A stretch of 64,000 nucleotides of DNA from CAYSAQ01 sp964429235 (GTDB taxonomy: Bacteria > Margulisbacteria > Riflemargulisbacteria > GWF2-35-9 > DYQY01), in contig CAYSAQ010000001.1 of assembly GCA_964429235.1 (NCBI GenBank), positions 248,001-312,000 of the forward strand. The letters are read 5' to 3'. The position numbers and the translations under genes were made by a program. The first letter of the stretch is position 1. Each line of letters opens with the position of its first letter. This document shows positions 51,142 to 59,646 of the stretch, piece by piece. The notes beneath the pieces were generated by a model that saw nothing but the letters and a program-made list of their open reading frames with translations, ran no database searches and was not told the DNA's origin.

Positions 51142-52179
51142 CTAAATTATCATCATTGCATCCCCAAAACTAAAAAAACGATACTCATTCTTCTTTGCTT
51201 CTTCATAGGCTGAAAAAACATTATCTCGTCCTACTAAGGCTGAAATCATTAAAAGCAATGAAGACTTAGGCAAATGGAAGTTTGTAATAATTCCATCAAT
51301 TACTTTAAAATCAAACCCTGGATATATAAACACATCAGTACTTCCTTGCCCGGCCACTAAAGACTGCTTCGCCGCATATACACCTTCCAGTACCCTCGTA
51401 GATGTAGTGCCAACAGCAATTACTCTTCCTTTATTACTTTTCACTTCATTAATTTTATCAATTGTCTGCTGTGGTAATTCATAACGTTCACTATGCATCT
51501 TATGCTCAAGATAGTTATCACACTTAATTGGACGGAAAGTGCCTATTCCAACATATAGCGTTAAAAACGCTATAGAAACTCCCTTTTTTTCTAATTTAAC
51601 TAGTAGTTCATCACTAAAATGTAATCCCGCAGTAGGGGCTGCGACAGCGCCTTGTTTCTTGGCGAAGACAGTTTGATACTTTTTCTTATAGAAATCTTCT
51701 TTTTGCTCATCGTACTCTATATAGGGAGGCAAAGGTATCTGACCACAACTATCAATTGCTTCAGAAAAATCTCCTTCTAGATTAAAACGAACTAATCGTT
51801 TCCCTTCATCTAGAACATCAACAACTTCTGCAGAGAAGGTATCTGTAAAATTAACGATAGTTCCAATCTTTAACCCTGGCTTTACTAGGGCTTCCCAAAG
51901 CAACTCATCACCAACACTCTTTTCTTCTAATAAAAAAACTTCTGCTTTCCCACCTGTAGGCTTCTTCCCTAATAAACGTGCTGGTATTACTTTAGTGTCG
52001 TTAAATACTAATAAATCATCCGAAGTTAGCATATCTTCTAGCTCATAAAAAGAGTGATGCGTTATGTCACTAGTGTTCTTATCAAGAACCAAGAGTTTGG
52101 AGTCATGTCTTTTATCTACAGGTAATTGCGCAATAAACTCCCTCGGAAGCTCAAAATCATAACTACTTATTGAATACAT
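51142..52179 (-). CDS. queA: S-adenosylmethionine:tRNA ribosyltransferase-isomerase
   Basis: Makes epoxyqueuosine in tRNA by transferring the ribosyl group of SAM to preQ1. The start YDFELPREFIAQLPVDKRHDSKLLVL, NDTKVIPARLLGKKPTGGK, AAPTAGLHFSDEL, YVGIGTFRPI and FHLPKSSLLLMISAL are the QueA signature; length is 345 residues. The start codon is 1 bp after the histidine kinase stop, so the two are co-transcribed. Other queuosine genes are not in the window. Confidence 0.96.
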   Translation of the reverse strand: MYSISSYDFELPREFIAQLPVDKRHDSKLLVLDKNTSDITHHSFYELEDMLTSDDLLVFNDTKVIPARLLGKKPTGGKAEVFLLEEKSVGDELLWEALVKPGLKIGTIVNFTDTFSAEVVDVLDEGKRLVRFNLEGDFSEAIDSCGQIPLPPYIEYDEQKEDFYKKKYQTVFAKKQGAVAAPTAGLHFSDELLVKLEKKGVSIAFLTLYVGIGTFRPIKCDNYLEHKMHSERYELPQQTIDKINEVKSNKGRVIAVGTTSTRVLEGVYAAKQSLVAGQGSTDVFIYPGFDFKVIDGIITNFHLPKSSLLLMISALVGRDNVFSAYEEAKKNEYRFFSFGDAMMII

Positions 52180-52180
52180 A

Positions 52181-53743
52181 CTATTTCTTTTTTTTAGGAA
52201 TAATAACTGTGAAAACAGAACCTTGCTCAGGAAGGCTATTTACTGAAATCTCAGCGCCATGTAAATCTAGCACGTTCTTAACGATAGGAAGCCCTAGGCC
52301 AGTACCTTCATATAGCTTAGTAAGAGAATTATCAACTTGCCTAAATTTATCAAAGATAATACTCTGCTCTTCTTCTGTCATACCAATACCAGTATCTTCT
52401 ACTTCTATAACCATTTGCTCACTGTCAGCAGAAATTTCAATTGTTACTTGCCCATCTTTTGTAAACTTAATAGCATTTGATATTAAATTAGAAAAAACGC
52501 TTTCCATCTTATCTTCATCTACATCAATTAATAAATCCTTCTTAGTAGTACCTGCATCTACATTAATAGATATCCCAATATTCTTATTATCTGCTAATAC
52601 TTTCATCTTTTTCACGGTATTCTTTATAATTTCTGCCAAATCAACAGACTCAATCTGCAACATAGTATTTCCGGACTCTATTTCACTAAGCAATAATAAC
52701 TTATTAATAATCTTTAATAATGAAAGACTGTTCTCGTGAGCAATTTTAAGGAAGCTTGCCTGTGTCGGCGCGATATTGCCATAATTCAACACAATCTCTA
52801 CATAACCAAGAATACTTGTTAATGGCGTTCTTAGTTCATGTGATATATTTTGAAGAAACTGATCCTTAAGCTCATCAAGAACCATAAGCTGAGTATTCTT
52901 ATCCTCAAGCTCTCTGGTTTTCTCGTCTACTATTTTCTCAATATTATCAATATGGTCCTTTAGCTGAATATCAATTTCCAACAATCTATCAATCATTCCA
53001 TTAAAAGCTTCAGCTAAATGGCTAAACTCCTTATTACTTGTAACATGAACTCTTGTGTTAAAATCGCCTTCTTTAATACTCTCTATTGATCTTAAGAATT
53101 TTCTGTAAGGAGTATAAAAGTTTCTTATATAGAAATAAACCAAAGAACCAAATCCAAATAAAATAAAGAAACCAAGTGCTCCTAGATAAAAAACTAATAA
53201 CTTCTCATAAGACAATGTTCTTTGTCTAAATACATAAGAAACATCTGTATAATTTTCATTTGCTATTTTACTAAGCTCTGAAAGTATATTATCTTCTAAT
53301 ACTCTTAGCTTATTTAGCGCTATCGCTTTTTGATGAACTGGTAACCTTTTTTCAAATAAAACTTGTATCAAGTCTCTTGCCTGTAAATATGCCTCATATT
53401 CTTTTTGCATATCTGATAGGCTAGTGCTTCCATATTTATTAGAGTTTCTTAGAAAAATATAAAATTGATAATCTAAACTATTAACTAAGTGAACAAACTC
53501 TGTCTTTGCTTGTAAAGAAGGAGTACTTGAATACTTATACGACAGATAAAACAGTCTAGATACTGATGAATATATATTTTGAATCGAATTAGTATTATAG
53601 GCATAAAAAGCTAACTTTTTATCCATGTTTCTATCATTTTGAAAATTAGAAAATAGAGCAGCCGCTGATACCAAAAAAAACATAAAAAACAGCGATATTA
53701 TAAAAAAGAACTTAAATCTAAAGGATATTATTTTTCTATTCAT
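52181..53743 (-). CDS. Sensor histidine kinase with HAMP domain
   Basis: Membrane sensor kinase of 520 residues: TM1 at about 11-31, an extracytoplasmic helical sensor region (about 32-172), TM2 at about 177-203, HAMP (about 205-258), a coiled coil, the phosphoacceptor block QNISHELRTPLTSILGY and an ATPase domain with SNLISNAIKFTKDG, DTGIGMTEEE and GTGLGLPIV. No response regulator gene is adjacent, so its partner is elsewhere. It shares a transcript with queA. TATAAT lies 6 nt before the ATG with no Shine-Dalgarno. Confidence 0.93.
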   Translation of the reverse strand: MNRKIISFRFKFFFIISLFFMFFLVSAAALFSNFQNDRNMDKKLAFYAYNTNSIQNIYSSVSRLFYLSYKYSSTPSLQAKTEFVHLVNSLDYQFYIFLRNSNKYGSTSLSDMQKEYEAYLQARDLIQVLFEKRLPVHQKAIALNKLRVLEDNILSELSKIANENYTDVSYVFRQRTLSYEKLLVFYLGALGFFILFGFGSLVYFYIRNFYTPYRKFLRSIESIKEGDFNTRVHVTSNKEFSHLAEAFNGMIDRLLEIDIQLKDHIDNIEKIVDEKTRELEDKNTQLMVLDELKDQFLQNISHELRTPLTSILGYVEIVLNYGNIAPTQASFLKIAHENSLSLLKIINKLLLLSEIESGNTMLQIESVDLAEIIKNTVKKMKVLADNKNIGISINVDAGTTKKDLLIDVDEDKMESVFSNLISNAIKFTKDGQVTIEISADSEQMVIEVEDTGIGMTEEEQSIIFDKFRQVDNSLTKLYEGTGLGLPIVKNVLDLHGAEISVNSLPEQGSVFTVIIPKKKK

Positions 53744-53749
53744 ATTTAA

Positions 53750-53777
53750 ATTATATTTACTTTACTGAAAAAGTAAA
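53750..53777 (-). promoter_or_regulatory. Promoter of the histidine kinase-queA unit, probably leaderless
   Basis: On the minus strand TTTACT (53772-53777), a 16-bp spacer and TATAAT (53750-53755), then 6 nt to the ATG of the kinase gene. Confidence 0.55.
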
Positions 53778-53814
53778 CGTAAACCTCTTCCTACAGGCAA
53801 AAGCCCATGATTAT

Positions 53815-54765
53815 TTATATATTATTTACAATAGAACTAGCTTCTTTTCCTTCAAGTATCAATGATACTTGTGTGGCTACTTCAATTGAAACATTTATTT
53901 TAGCATCTTTTGTCGCTGCCCCTATATGTGGAGTAGTGATAATGTTCTTCACTCCAATCAAAGGGTTTGTGCCATTTACGGGTTCTTCTGAGTAAACATC
54001 AGTTGCCGCAATAGCAATCTTACCAGACTCTACAGCATGCTTCAAATCTTCTTCCTCAACTATTCCACCACGGGAACAATTTACTAAACATACGCCATCC
54101 TTCATCTTGGTAATATTCTCTGCATTAATAAGGCCTATTGTATCCTCTGTTTTAGGAACATGAATGGTTATAAAATCAGAATTGGAAAGAAGTTCATCTA
54201 TTGTCTGGAAAGAGATAGACTCCTTTTGCATTTCTTCTTCACTTATATATGGATCACAAGCTAATACCTTCATTCCAAGACAATTAGCATAACTAGCAAC
54301 CCTTTTGCCAATCTTACCTAAACCAATAACGCCTAATGTCTTTCCATTAAGCTCGGTTCCTAAGAAAGCTGATCTATTCCATTCTCCACTTTGTAAACTA
54401 ATATGAGATAGTGATACTTTTCTTGCAACATCAAGCAGCAACGCCAATGTTAATTCTGCAGTTGATGAAGTATTAGCATTGGGAGTATTTACTACTGATA
54501 TGCCTTTACTAGTAGCAGCCTGCATATCTATATTATCAACACCAACACCAGCTCTTCCAATAACTTTCAGATTATTTGCAGCTTTTATGACCTTTGCAGT
54601 AACTTGAGTCTCACTACGTACAATTAATGCATTGTATTTTGGAATCGAAGAAACTAACTCTTCTTCAGATAAGCCAGTAATAATATCTACTGAAAATTTA
54701 TCTTTGAGGATATCAATCCCTTGTACAGAAATCTTATCACTAATTAATATTTTAATTTTATTCAT
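53815..54765 (-). CDS. D-isomer-specific 2-hydroxyacid dehydrogenase, probably 3-phosphoglycerate dehydrogenase
   Basis: NAD-dependent dehydrogenase of 316 residues, most like short SerA without an ACT domain. Visible are ALIVRSETQVTAKVI, GRAGVGVDNIDM, the NAD loop GVIGLGKIGKRVAS, the catalytic Arg in VNCSRGGIVEEEDL and His in TPHIGAATKDA. Serine synthesis is the likely role, but D-lactate or glycerate dehydrogenase cannot be excluded. No Shine-Dalgarno; a TATAGA lies 9 nt before the ATG. The ribosomal-operon terminator is 28 bp upstream. Confidence 0.85.
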   Translation of the reverse strand: MNKIKILISDKISVQGIDILKDKFSVDIITGLSEEELVSSIPKYNALIVRSETQVTAKVIKAANNLKVIGRAGVGVDNIDMQAATSKGISVVNTPNANTSSTAELTLALLLDVARKVSLSHISLQSGEWNRSAFLGTELNGKTLGVIGLGKIGKRVASYANCLGMKVLACDPYISEEEMQKESISFQTIDELLSNSDFITIHVPKTEDTIGLINAENITKMKDGVCLVNCSRGGIVEEEDLKHAVESGKIAIAATDVYSEEPVNGTNPLIGVKNIITTPHIGAATKDAKINVSIEVATQVSLILEGKEASSIVNNI

Positions 54766-54792
54766 CAGTTCTACTCTATATGTAATTTAGTG

Positions 54793-54821
54793 AAAAAAAA
54801 AGCACCCAATGGGTGCTTTTT
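54793..54821 (-). terminator. Terminator of the ribosomal protein operon
   Basis: AGCACCC/GGGTGCT stem with a 3-nt loop (54801-54817) flanked by A- and T-runs, giving eight U on the minus strand after the stem. It lies just past the rpsI stop and ends the spc-alpha transcript that enters the window from the right. Confidence 0.92.
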
Positions 54822-54824
54822 GAT

Positions 54825-55229
54825 TTATCTTTTTCGGTACTGAGTACCTTTTCTTGCTTTCTTCTTACCATATTTCTTTCTCTCAACGATTCTATCATCT
54901 CGAGTAAGTAATCCTTCTGTCTTTAACAAAGGTCTATATTCTTCAGAAATAATGTTTAATGCTTTAGCAATGCCATGCATTACGGCATCAACTTGACCAC
55001 TAATGCCTCCACCAGAAACTGAAGATATAACATCATATCTATCATTAGTCTTAGTAAGAAGTAATGGCTTTAATAATTTTGTTCTTTGAGTAATAGAAAC
55101 ATTCAAATCTTCCAAACTCTTCTTATTAATAACAATCTTCCCAGTTCCAGGAATTAACCATACCTTAGCAATGGCTTCTTTCCTTTTACCAGTAGCATAA
55201 TATTTAACTTGTTTACTCTTATCTGCCAT
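54825..55229 (-). CDS. rpsI: Ribosomal protein uS9
   Basis: Small-subunit protein of 134 residues with YATGKRKEAIAKVWLIPG at the start, GGGISGQVDAVMHGIAKAL, and the basic tail KKYGKKKARKGTQYRKR that reaches the decoding centre. Last gene of the ribosomal cluster, 19 bp after rplM; AAGGAG precedes the ATG. Confidence 0.97.
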   Translation of the reverse strand: MADKSKQVKYYATGKRKEAIAKVWLIPGTGKIVINKKSLEDLNVSITQRTKLLKPLLLTKTNDRYDVISSVSGGGISGQVDAVMHGIAKALNIISEEYRPLLKTEGLLTRDDRIVERKKYGKKKARKGTQYRKR

Positions 55230-55248
55230 ATGATTCTCCTTCTATATC

Positions 55249-55689
55249 CTATAAATCTAACTTAGTTGGTTTTTGTGCTTCATGCTCGTGCTGTTCTCCA
55301 GCATATACATGTAACTTTTTATACATTGCTCTACCAATACGACCTTTAGGCAACATCCTTCTAATCGCTTCTTCTAATACTCTTTCAGGTTTTTCAGTAA
55401 TCATTTTAGCAAAATTAGTTGTAGTAATTCCACCTGGGTATCCTGAATACTTATGATATAACTTGTTCTCATATTTTCTTCCAGACACTTTCACTTTACT
55501 TGCATTTAGAACTATAACATTATCTCCATTATCCATTGTTGGCTGAAATGTTGCTTTGTGTTTACCTCTAAGAATTGATGCAATCTGTGACGATATTCTT
55601 CCTAATGCTTTTCCTTGTACATCAACTGTCACCCATTGTCTGTCTATCTTTTTGCTAGATAAATAATAAGTATCAAATTTATTTCTCAT
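55249..55689 (-). CDS. rplM: Ribosomal protein uL13
   Basis: Large-subunit protein of 146 residues, identified by QWVTVDVQGKALGRISSQIA, LRGKHKATFQPTMDNGD and RMLPKGRIGRAMYKKLHVYAG. Its start overlaps the end of truA by 11 nt; a Shine-Dalgarno (AAGGAAC) lies inside truA. Confidence 0.97.
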   Translation of the reverse strand: MRNKFDTYYLSSKKIDRQWVTVDVQGKALGRISSQIASILRGKHKATFQPTMDNGDNVIVLNASKVKVSGRKYENKLYHKYSGYPGGITTTNFAKMITEKPERVLEEAIRRMLPKGRIGRAMYKKLHVYAGEQHEHEAQKPTKLDL

Positions 55690-56467
55690 CTTCTGTTCCT
55701 TTCGTATCTCTTATATATTCTACATGTGTTAAGAACAATCCTTGTGCAGGAGCCATCTGCCAAAGATATCTTTTATTAGCTGTAACAATATCACTAAACT
55801 CTTGTTTAGTTAAATTATCTTCTAATGCAGCTAACAATAATCCTACTATTCTCCGAACCATGTTATGTAAAAACCCATTAGCTCTAACTCTAAACAAATA
55901 ACTATCGCCTTTAATACCTAATAAAGAATATTCAGACAGGTGTACCGCAGCCATCATAATCTCTCTTATAGTATTTTCATATTTATCTGAAGATTTGCAA
56001 AATAATGCAAAATCTTTTTCTCCAATTAAACACTCACAATAATCATTTACTCTTTCAATATCCATGTTGCGAACATGCAACATATGTTTATTTAAAAAAA
56101 CTTTCTTTTCACCAGTATAAAACCAGTATTCATATTCTCTCCAAGAAGCATGTCTTCTCGGATCAAACGATTTGGCAACATCTTCAACTGAATTAATAAC
56201 AATACTATTGCTATTTATACAGCTGTTAAGAACATCTTTTAGTTTAATTAAGGGAATCTTCCCCTGATCAACAAAAGATATTATCTGACCTTCAGCATGA
56301 ACACCTCTATCAGTTCTTCCAGCGTAAGAAACCTTCACATCTTTCTGATAAAATTCAGAAAAAGATTTCTCAAGCATAGATTGAACTGTGGGTTCAAACT
56401 GAGTTTGCCGTTGCATACCATAAAAAACTTCACCATCATAACTGATATGAAGTTTTAAGGTACGCAC
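55679..56467 (-). CDS. truA: tRNA pseudouridine synthase TruA
   Basis: Makes pseudouridine at positions 38-40 of the tRNA anticodon arm. The catalytic Asp lies in YAGRTDRGVHAEGQIISF; HISYDGEVFYGMQRQ, DPRRHASWREYEYW and RVRANGFLHNMVRRIVG are family blocks. Length is 262 residues. The rplQ-truA-rplM-rpsI order is shared with Cyanobacteria and, with extra genes, Firmicutes. Confidence 0.96.
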   Translation of the reverse strand: MRTLKLHISYDGEVFYGMQRQTQFEPTVQSMLEKSFSEFYQKDVKVSYAGRTDRGVHAEGQIISFVDQGKIPLIKLKDVLNSCINSNSIVINSVEDVAKSFDPRRHASWREYEYWFYTGEKKVFLNKHMLHVRNMDIERVNDYCECLIGEKDFALFCKSSDKYENTIREIMMAAVHLSEYSLLGIKGDSYLFRVRANGFLHNMVRRIVGLLLAALEDNLTKQEFSDIVTANKRYLWQMAPAQGLFLTHVEYIRDTKGTEDEK

Positions 56468-56469
56468 TT

Positions 56470-56820
56470 TTAAATTAATTCAAGTATCGATATACTCGCA
56501 GCATCGCCACGGCGTATCCCAAATTTAACTATACGAGTGTATCCACCCGGTCTTTCTTTATATGTTTCAACAACATCATTAAATACTATGTCTACGATTT
56601 TCTTGTCCTGAAGCATTTTGAATACTTCTCTTCGTGCATGGACATCGTTTCCTTTAGCTTTAGTAATTATTCTTTCAACATATTTACTTACTTCTTTAGC
56701 TCTAGCATCTGTCATTTTAACTTGCTTATGCTCAAATAATGCTTTTGCACCATTTTTAATTAAAGCTATTCTTTGGTCTGTAGGTAATCCTAATTTATTA
56801 TTTCCCTTTTTATGTCTCAT
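56470..56820 (-). CDS. rplQ: Ribosomal protein bL17
   Basis: Large-subunit protein of 116 residues: MRHKKGNNKLGLPTDQRIAL at the start, then LFEHKQVKMTDARAKEV and PGGYTRIVKFGIRRGDAASISILEL. It follows rpoA by 5 bp, the usual order. Confidence 0.97.
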   Translation of the reverse strand: MRHKKGNNKLGLPTDQRIALIKNGAKALFEHKQVKMTDARAKEVSKYVERIITKAKGNDVHARREVFKMLQDKKIVDIVFNDVVETYKERPGGYTRIVKFGIRRGDAASISILELI

Positions 56821-56825
56821 TTGTC

Positions 56826-57758
56826 CTAGTCCTCTTTCAATCTCAGTCCGTATTGTGCTAATTTTTCGTTAATCTCATCAGCAGATTTCTTTCCAAAATT
56901 CTTAATTTTCATAAGATCTTTCATTGGTTTAGTAATTAATTCTGCTACAGTCTGAATGCCTGCTTTACGTAGGCAATTAGACGATCTAGCTGATAATTCT
57001 AAATCTTCAATAGAAAGTTCTAAATTTGCATTATCTTCTGGCTCAGCAATAGTTTCTTCTACTACTGGAGCAGGAATGATATGTTTATAATCTGTAAAAA
57101 GACTAAAACTATCAATCAATACTTTAGAAGATTCTTCAACAGCATCTTCAGCAGTAATAGTTCCATCTGTCCAAACCTCAATTGTAAGTTTGTCTAAATC
57201 TGTTCTATTACCAACTCTAGTATCTTCAATAGTATGATTAACTTTCGTTACTGGTGAAAAATTACAATCAACTGGCATAGTTCCAACTGGCATATCTTCA
57301 AAACGACTTAATTCAGATAATCTATAGCCGATTCCTTGTTCAATTCTCAAATCAATTTTTAATGAAGCATCTCCAGTAATTGTAGCTATATGGAGATCTT
57401 TATTAATAATTTCAATCTCTGCATCATGTTTAATATCTGACGCATGAATCTCACCTTTTTTTGAAACATCAATAGTTACATTTTTAGGTGTTTCAGAAAA
57501 GCTTTTCACAGCAATCTGTTTAAGATTCAAAATAATATCAAGAATATCTTCTTTAATTCCTTCTACAGAACAGAACTCATGATCTACACCTTCAATTTTA
57601 ATTGCAGTAACTGCAGCTCCAGGTAAAGAAGATAGAAGTACCCTTCGCATAGAATTCCCAAGTGTAGTCCCATAACCTTTTTCTAATGGATTAATAACCA
57701 TCTTTGCATAATTTAGGTCTTCACTCTTTGTAACATCTACTTTTGTATTTAATTTCAC
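56826..57758 (-). CDS. rpoA: RNA polymerase alpha subunit
   Basis: Alpha subunit of 310 residues. The N-terminal dimerisation domain has GYGTTLGNSMRRVLLSSLPG and IEGVDHEFCSVEGIKEDILD; the C-terminal domain, which contacts UP elements and activators, has LELSARSSNCLRKAGIQTV and IKNFGKKSADEI. Both domains are complete with an acidic linker rich in Glu and Pro. It sits between rpsD and rplQ. Confidence 0.98.
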   Translation of the reverse strand: MKLNTKVDVTKSEDLNYAKMVINPLEKGYGTTLGNSMRRVLLSSLPGAAVTAIKIEGVDHEFCSVEGIKEDILDIILNLKQIAVKSFSETPKNVTIDVSKKGEIHASDIKHDAEIEIINKDLHIATITGDASLKIDLRIEQGIGYRLSELSRFEDMPVGTMPVDCNFSPVTKVNHTIEDTRVGNRTDLDKLTIEVWTDGTITAEDAVEESSKVLIDSFSLFTDYKHIIPAPVVEETIAEPEDNANLELSIEDLELSARSSNCLRKAGIQTVAELITKPMKDLMKIKNFGKKSADEINEKLAQYGLRLKED

Positions 57759-57782
57759 GGCAAACAGGCCTCCTTATTATTT

Positions 57783-58406
57783 TTATCTAGAATAATACTC
57801 AATAATTAACTGCATATTAACAGGAACATCAACTTCGTCCATGTTAGGTACTCTAGTAAAAGAATACTTATTTGCAGCTGCATCACCAGTAATCCAACTT
57901 GGTGCTGGTCTTTTTTTCATTGCTTCTAGCAATGTTGTAAAAGACTCTTTTGACTTATCTCTGATAGAGATAATATCACCCTCACTTACAAGATAAGAAG
58001 GTATATCTACTTTCTTACCATTTACAAGAAAATGACCATGCTTAACCAATTGTCTAGCACTCTTTCTTGTATAACCTAATCCAGCTCTGAAAATTACGTT
58101 ATCTAATCTTCTTTCAACGAACTTGATTAACTCTTCAGCTGTATTACCGTGTGTACGGTTTGCTTTCTCATAATATCTGCGAAATTGACTTTCGCTTATA
58201 CAATAAAATCTTTTTGCCTTTTGTTTTTCTCTCAAACGAATTCCAAACTCAGACATTTTTCCTCTGAAAGTTGGTCCATGATCTCCCGGTGGATATGCCC
58301 TTCTATTTAGAGGACATTTTGGACTTTCACATTTATCACTTTTCAAATAAAGCTTTGTGGCTTCTCTTCTACATAATTTACAAGACGGTCCTTTATACAA
58401 ACCCAT
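57783..58406 (-). CDS. rpsD: Ribosomal protein uS4, zinc-binding form
   Basis: Primary 16S-binding protein of 207 residues. An N-terminal zinc module is visible (Cys9, Cys12, Cys26, Cys31), and the S4 RNA-binding domain has RRLDNVIFRAGLGYTRKSARQLVKHGHFLVNGKKV. It is inside the alpha operon between rpsK and rpoA, as in Proteobacteria and unlike Cyanobacteria. Confidence 0.97.
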   Translation of the reverse strand: MGLYKGPSCKLCRREATKLYLKSDKCESPKCPLNRRAYPPGDHGPTFRGKMSEFGIRLREKQKAKRFYCISESQFRRYYEKANRTHGNTAEELIKFVERRLDNVIFRAGLGYTRKSARQLVKHGHFLVNGKKVDIPSYLVSEGDIISIRDKSKESFTTLLEAMKKRPAPSWITGDAAANKYSFTRVPNMDEVDVPVNMQLIIEYYSR

Positions 58407-58428
58407 TAAACGATCTCCCTTCTATAAC

Positions 58429-58827
58429 CTATACTCTTCTTCTCTTACGAGGTCTACATCCATTGTGTGGTATTGGAGTAACATCTTTAATAGAAACAAC
58501 TTCAATTCCTGCTGCCTGTATTGCTCTGATAGCTGTCTCTCTACCCGGTCCAGGTCCTTTTACCAAAATATCAACTTGCTGCATGCCATTCTCTTTGGCA
58601 GTTACTGCAGCTCTCTCTCCTGCTGACTGAGCAGCAAAAGGAGTTCCTTTTTTTGAACCCTTGAATCCAACTGCACCAGAACTACCCCAAGAAATGAGGT
58701 TTCCCTCTAAATCAGTAATTGAAATAATTGTATTATTAAAATTAGATTTAATATGAGCTATACCATGAGGTATATTCTTTTTTACTTTTTTCTTTTTTAC
58801 GCTAGTTTTTTTCTTCGCTGCTACCAT
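58429..58827 (-). CDS. rpsK: Ribosomal protein uS11
   Basis: Platform protein of 132 residues with HIKSNFNNTIISITDLEGN, SSGAVGFKGSKKGTPFAAQ and DVTPIPHNGCRPRKRRRV at the C-terminus. The N-terminus is strongly Lys-rich. It follows rpsM by 13 bp. Confidence 0.97.
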   Translation of the reverse strand: MVAAKKKTSVKKKKVKKNIPHGIAHIKSNFNNTIISITDLEGNLISWGSSGAVGFKGSKKGTPFAAQSAGERAAVTAKENGMQQVDILVKGPGPGRETAIRAIQAAGIEVVSIKDVTPIPHNGCRPRKRRRV

Positions 58828-58840
58828 TTATCGACTCCTC

Positions 58841-59215
58841 TTACTTAACTGCCTTCTTCTTATTAGCTACAGCGGTTTTTTTACCTCTTCTAGTTCTAGC
58901 GTTTGTCTTTGTTCTTTGACCACGCAATGGTAAACGTTTTTTATGTCTACTGCCTCTATAACTTCCAATTTCCATCAATCTTTTTATATTTAAAGAGATT
59001 TCTTTTCTAAGATCTCCTTCAACAATATAGTTAACAAGCTCTTCTCTTATACGAACGATATCGCTTTCGCTAAGATCCTTTGCTCTAATATCTTCTGAAA
59101 TATTTAATTTCTCTAAAATCTTCTTACTTGTTGTTAAGCCTATACCATATACGTAGGTAAGTGCAATTACTGCTCTTTTATTATTAGGTATATCTGTTCC
59201 CGCTATTCTCGGCAT
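58841..59215 (-). CDS. rpsM: Ribosomal protein uS13
   Basis: Head protein of 124 residues: MPRIAGTDIPNNKRAVIALTY, the helix-two-turn-helix block YGIGLTTSKKIL and the tail SYRGSRHKKRLPLRGQRTKTNARTR. Normal position after rpmJ. Confidence 0.97.
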   Translation of the reverse strand: MPRIAGTDIPNNKRAVIALTYVYGIGLTTSKKILEKLNISEDIRAKDLSESDIVRIREELVNYIVEGDLRKEISLNIKRLMEIGSYRGSRHKKRLPLRGQRTKTNARTRRGKKTAVANKKKAVK

Positions 59216-59224
59216 ATCTACTCC

Positions 59225-59338
59225 CTATCCTTGTCTTTGTTTATGTTTACGGTTTTCGCATATAACCATTACTCTGCCAAATCTTTTAATGACCTTACAT
59301 TTAGGACATATTTTCTTTACTGATGTTCTTACTTTCAT
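59225..59338 (-). CDS. rpmJ: Ribosomal protein bL36, zinc-binding form
   Basis: A 37-residue protein beginning MKVRTSVKKICPKCKVIKRF and ending ENRKHKQRQG. Cys11, Cys14, Cys27 and His32 form the zinc site. It lies between infA and rpsM, its usual place, with a Shine-Dalgarno (GGAAGAG) upstream. Confidence 0.95.
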   Translation of the reverse strand: MKVRTSVKKICPKCKVIKRFGRVMVICENRKHKQRQG

Positions 59339-59359
59339 TCTATCTCTTCCTTCGACTTT

Positions 59360-59575
59360 CTACTTTAATCTATAGGATATTCTACCCTTAGTTAAATCAT
59401 ACGGTGACAATTCGACCCTAACCCTATCACCAAGAAGTATTCTTATAAAATTCTTTCTGATTTTTCCAGAAACATGTGCAAGTACTTCTTGACCAGTATC
59501 TAACTCAACTTTAAACATTGCATTCGGCAACGCCTCTAACACTTTTCCTTCTACTTCTATTACATTTTTAGCCAT
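59360..59575 (-). CDS. infA: Translation initiation factor IF-1
   Basis: OB-fold factor of 71 residues that occupies the ribosomal A site during initiation: IEVEGKVLEALPNAMFKVEL, VLAHVSGKIRKNFIRILLGD and SPYDLTKGRISYR. It lies between adk and rpmJ. Its 71-nt upstream gap is the widest within the cluster and holds no gene. A methionine aminopeptidase gene (map) is absent between adk and infA. Confidence 0.97.
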   Translation of the reverse strand: MAKNVIEVEGKVLEALPNAMFKVELDTGQEVLAHVSGKIRKNFIRILLGDRVRVELSPYDLTKGRISYRLK

Positions 59576-59646
59576 AAAATAACCTTTAAAATTGCTCAGA
59601 AAAACCGGTTAAATATATTAACAGATTATCAATAGTATTACAAACA

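Noticed and set aside
53756..53814. Terminator after the dehydrogenase gene
   Set aside because: Only a short GGGC/GCC pairing without a following U-run is present, so I do not call one.
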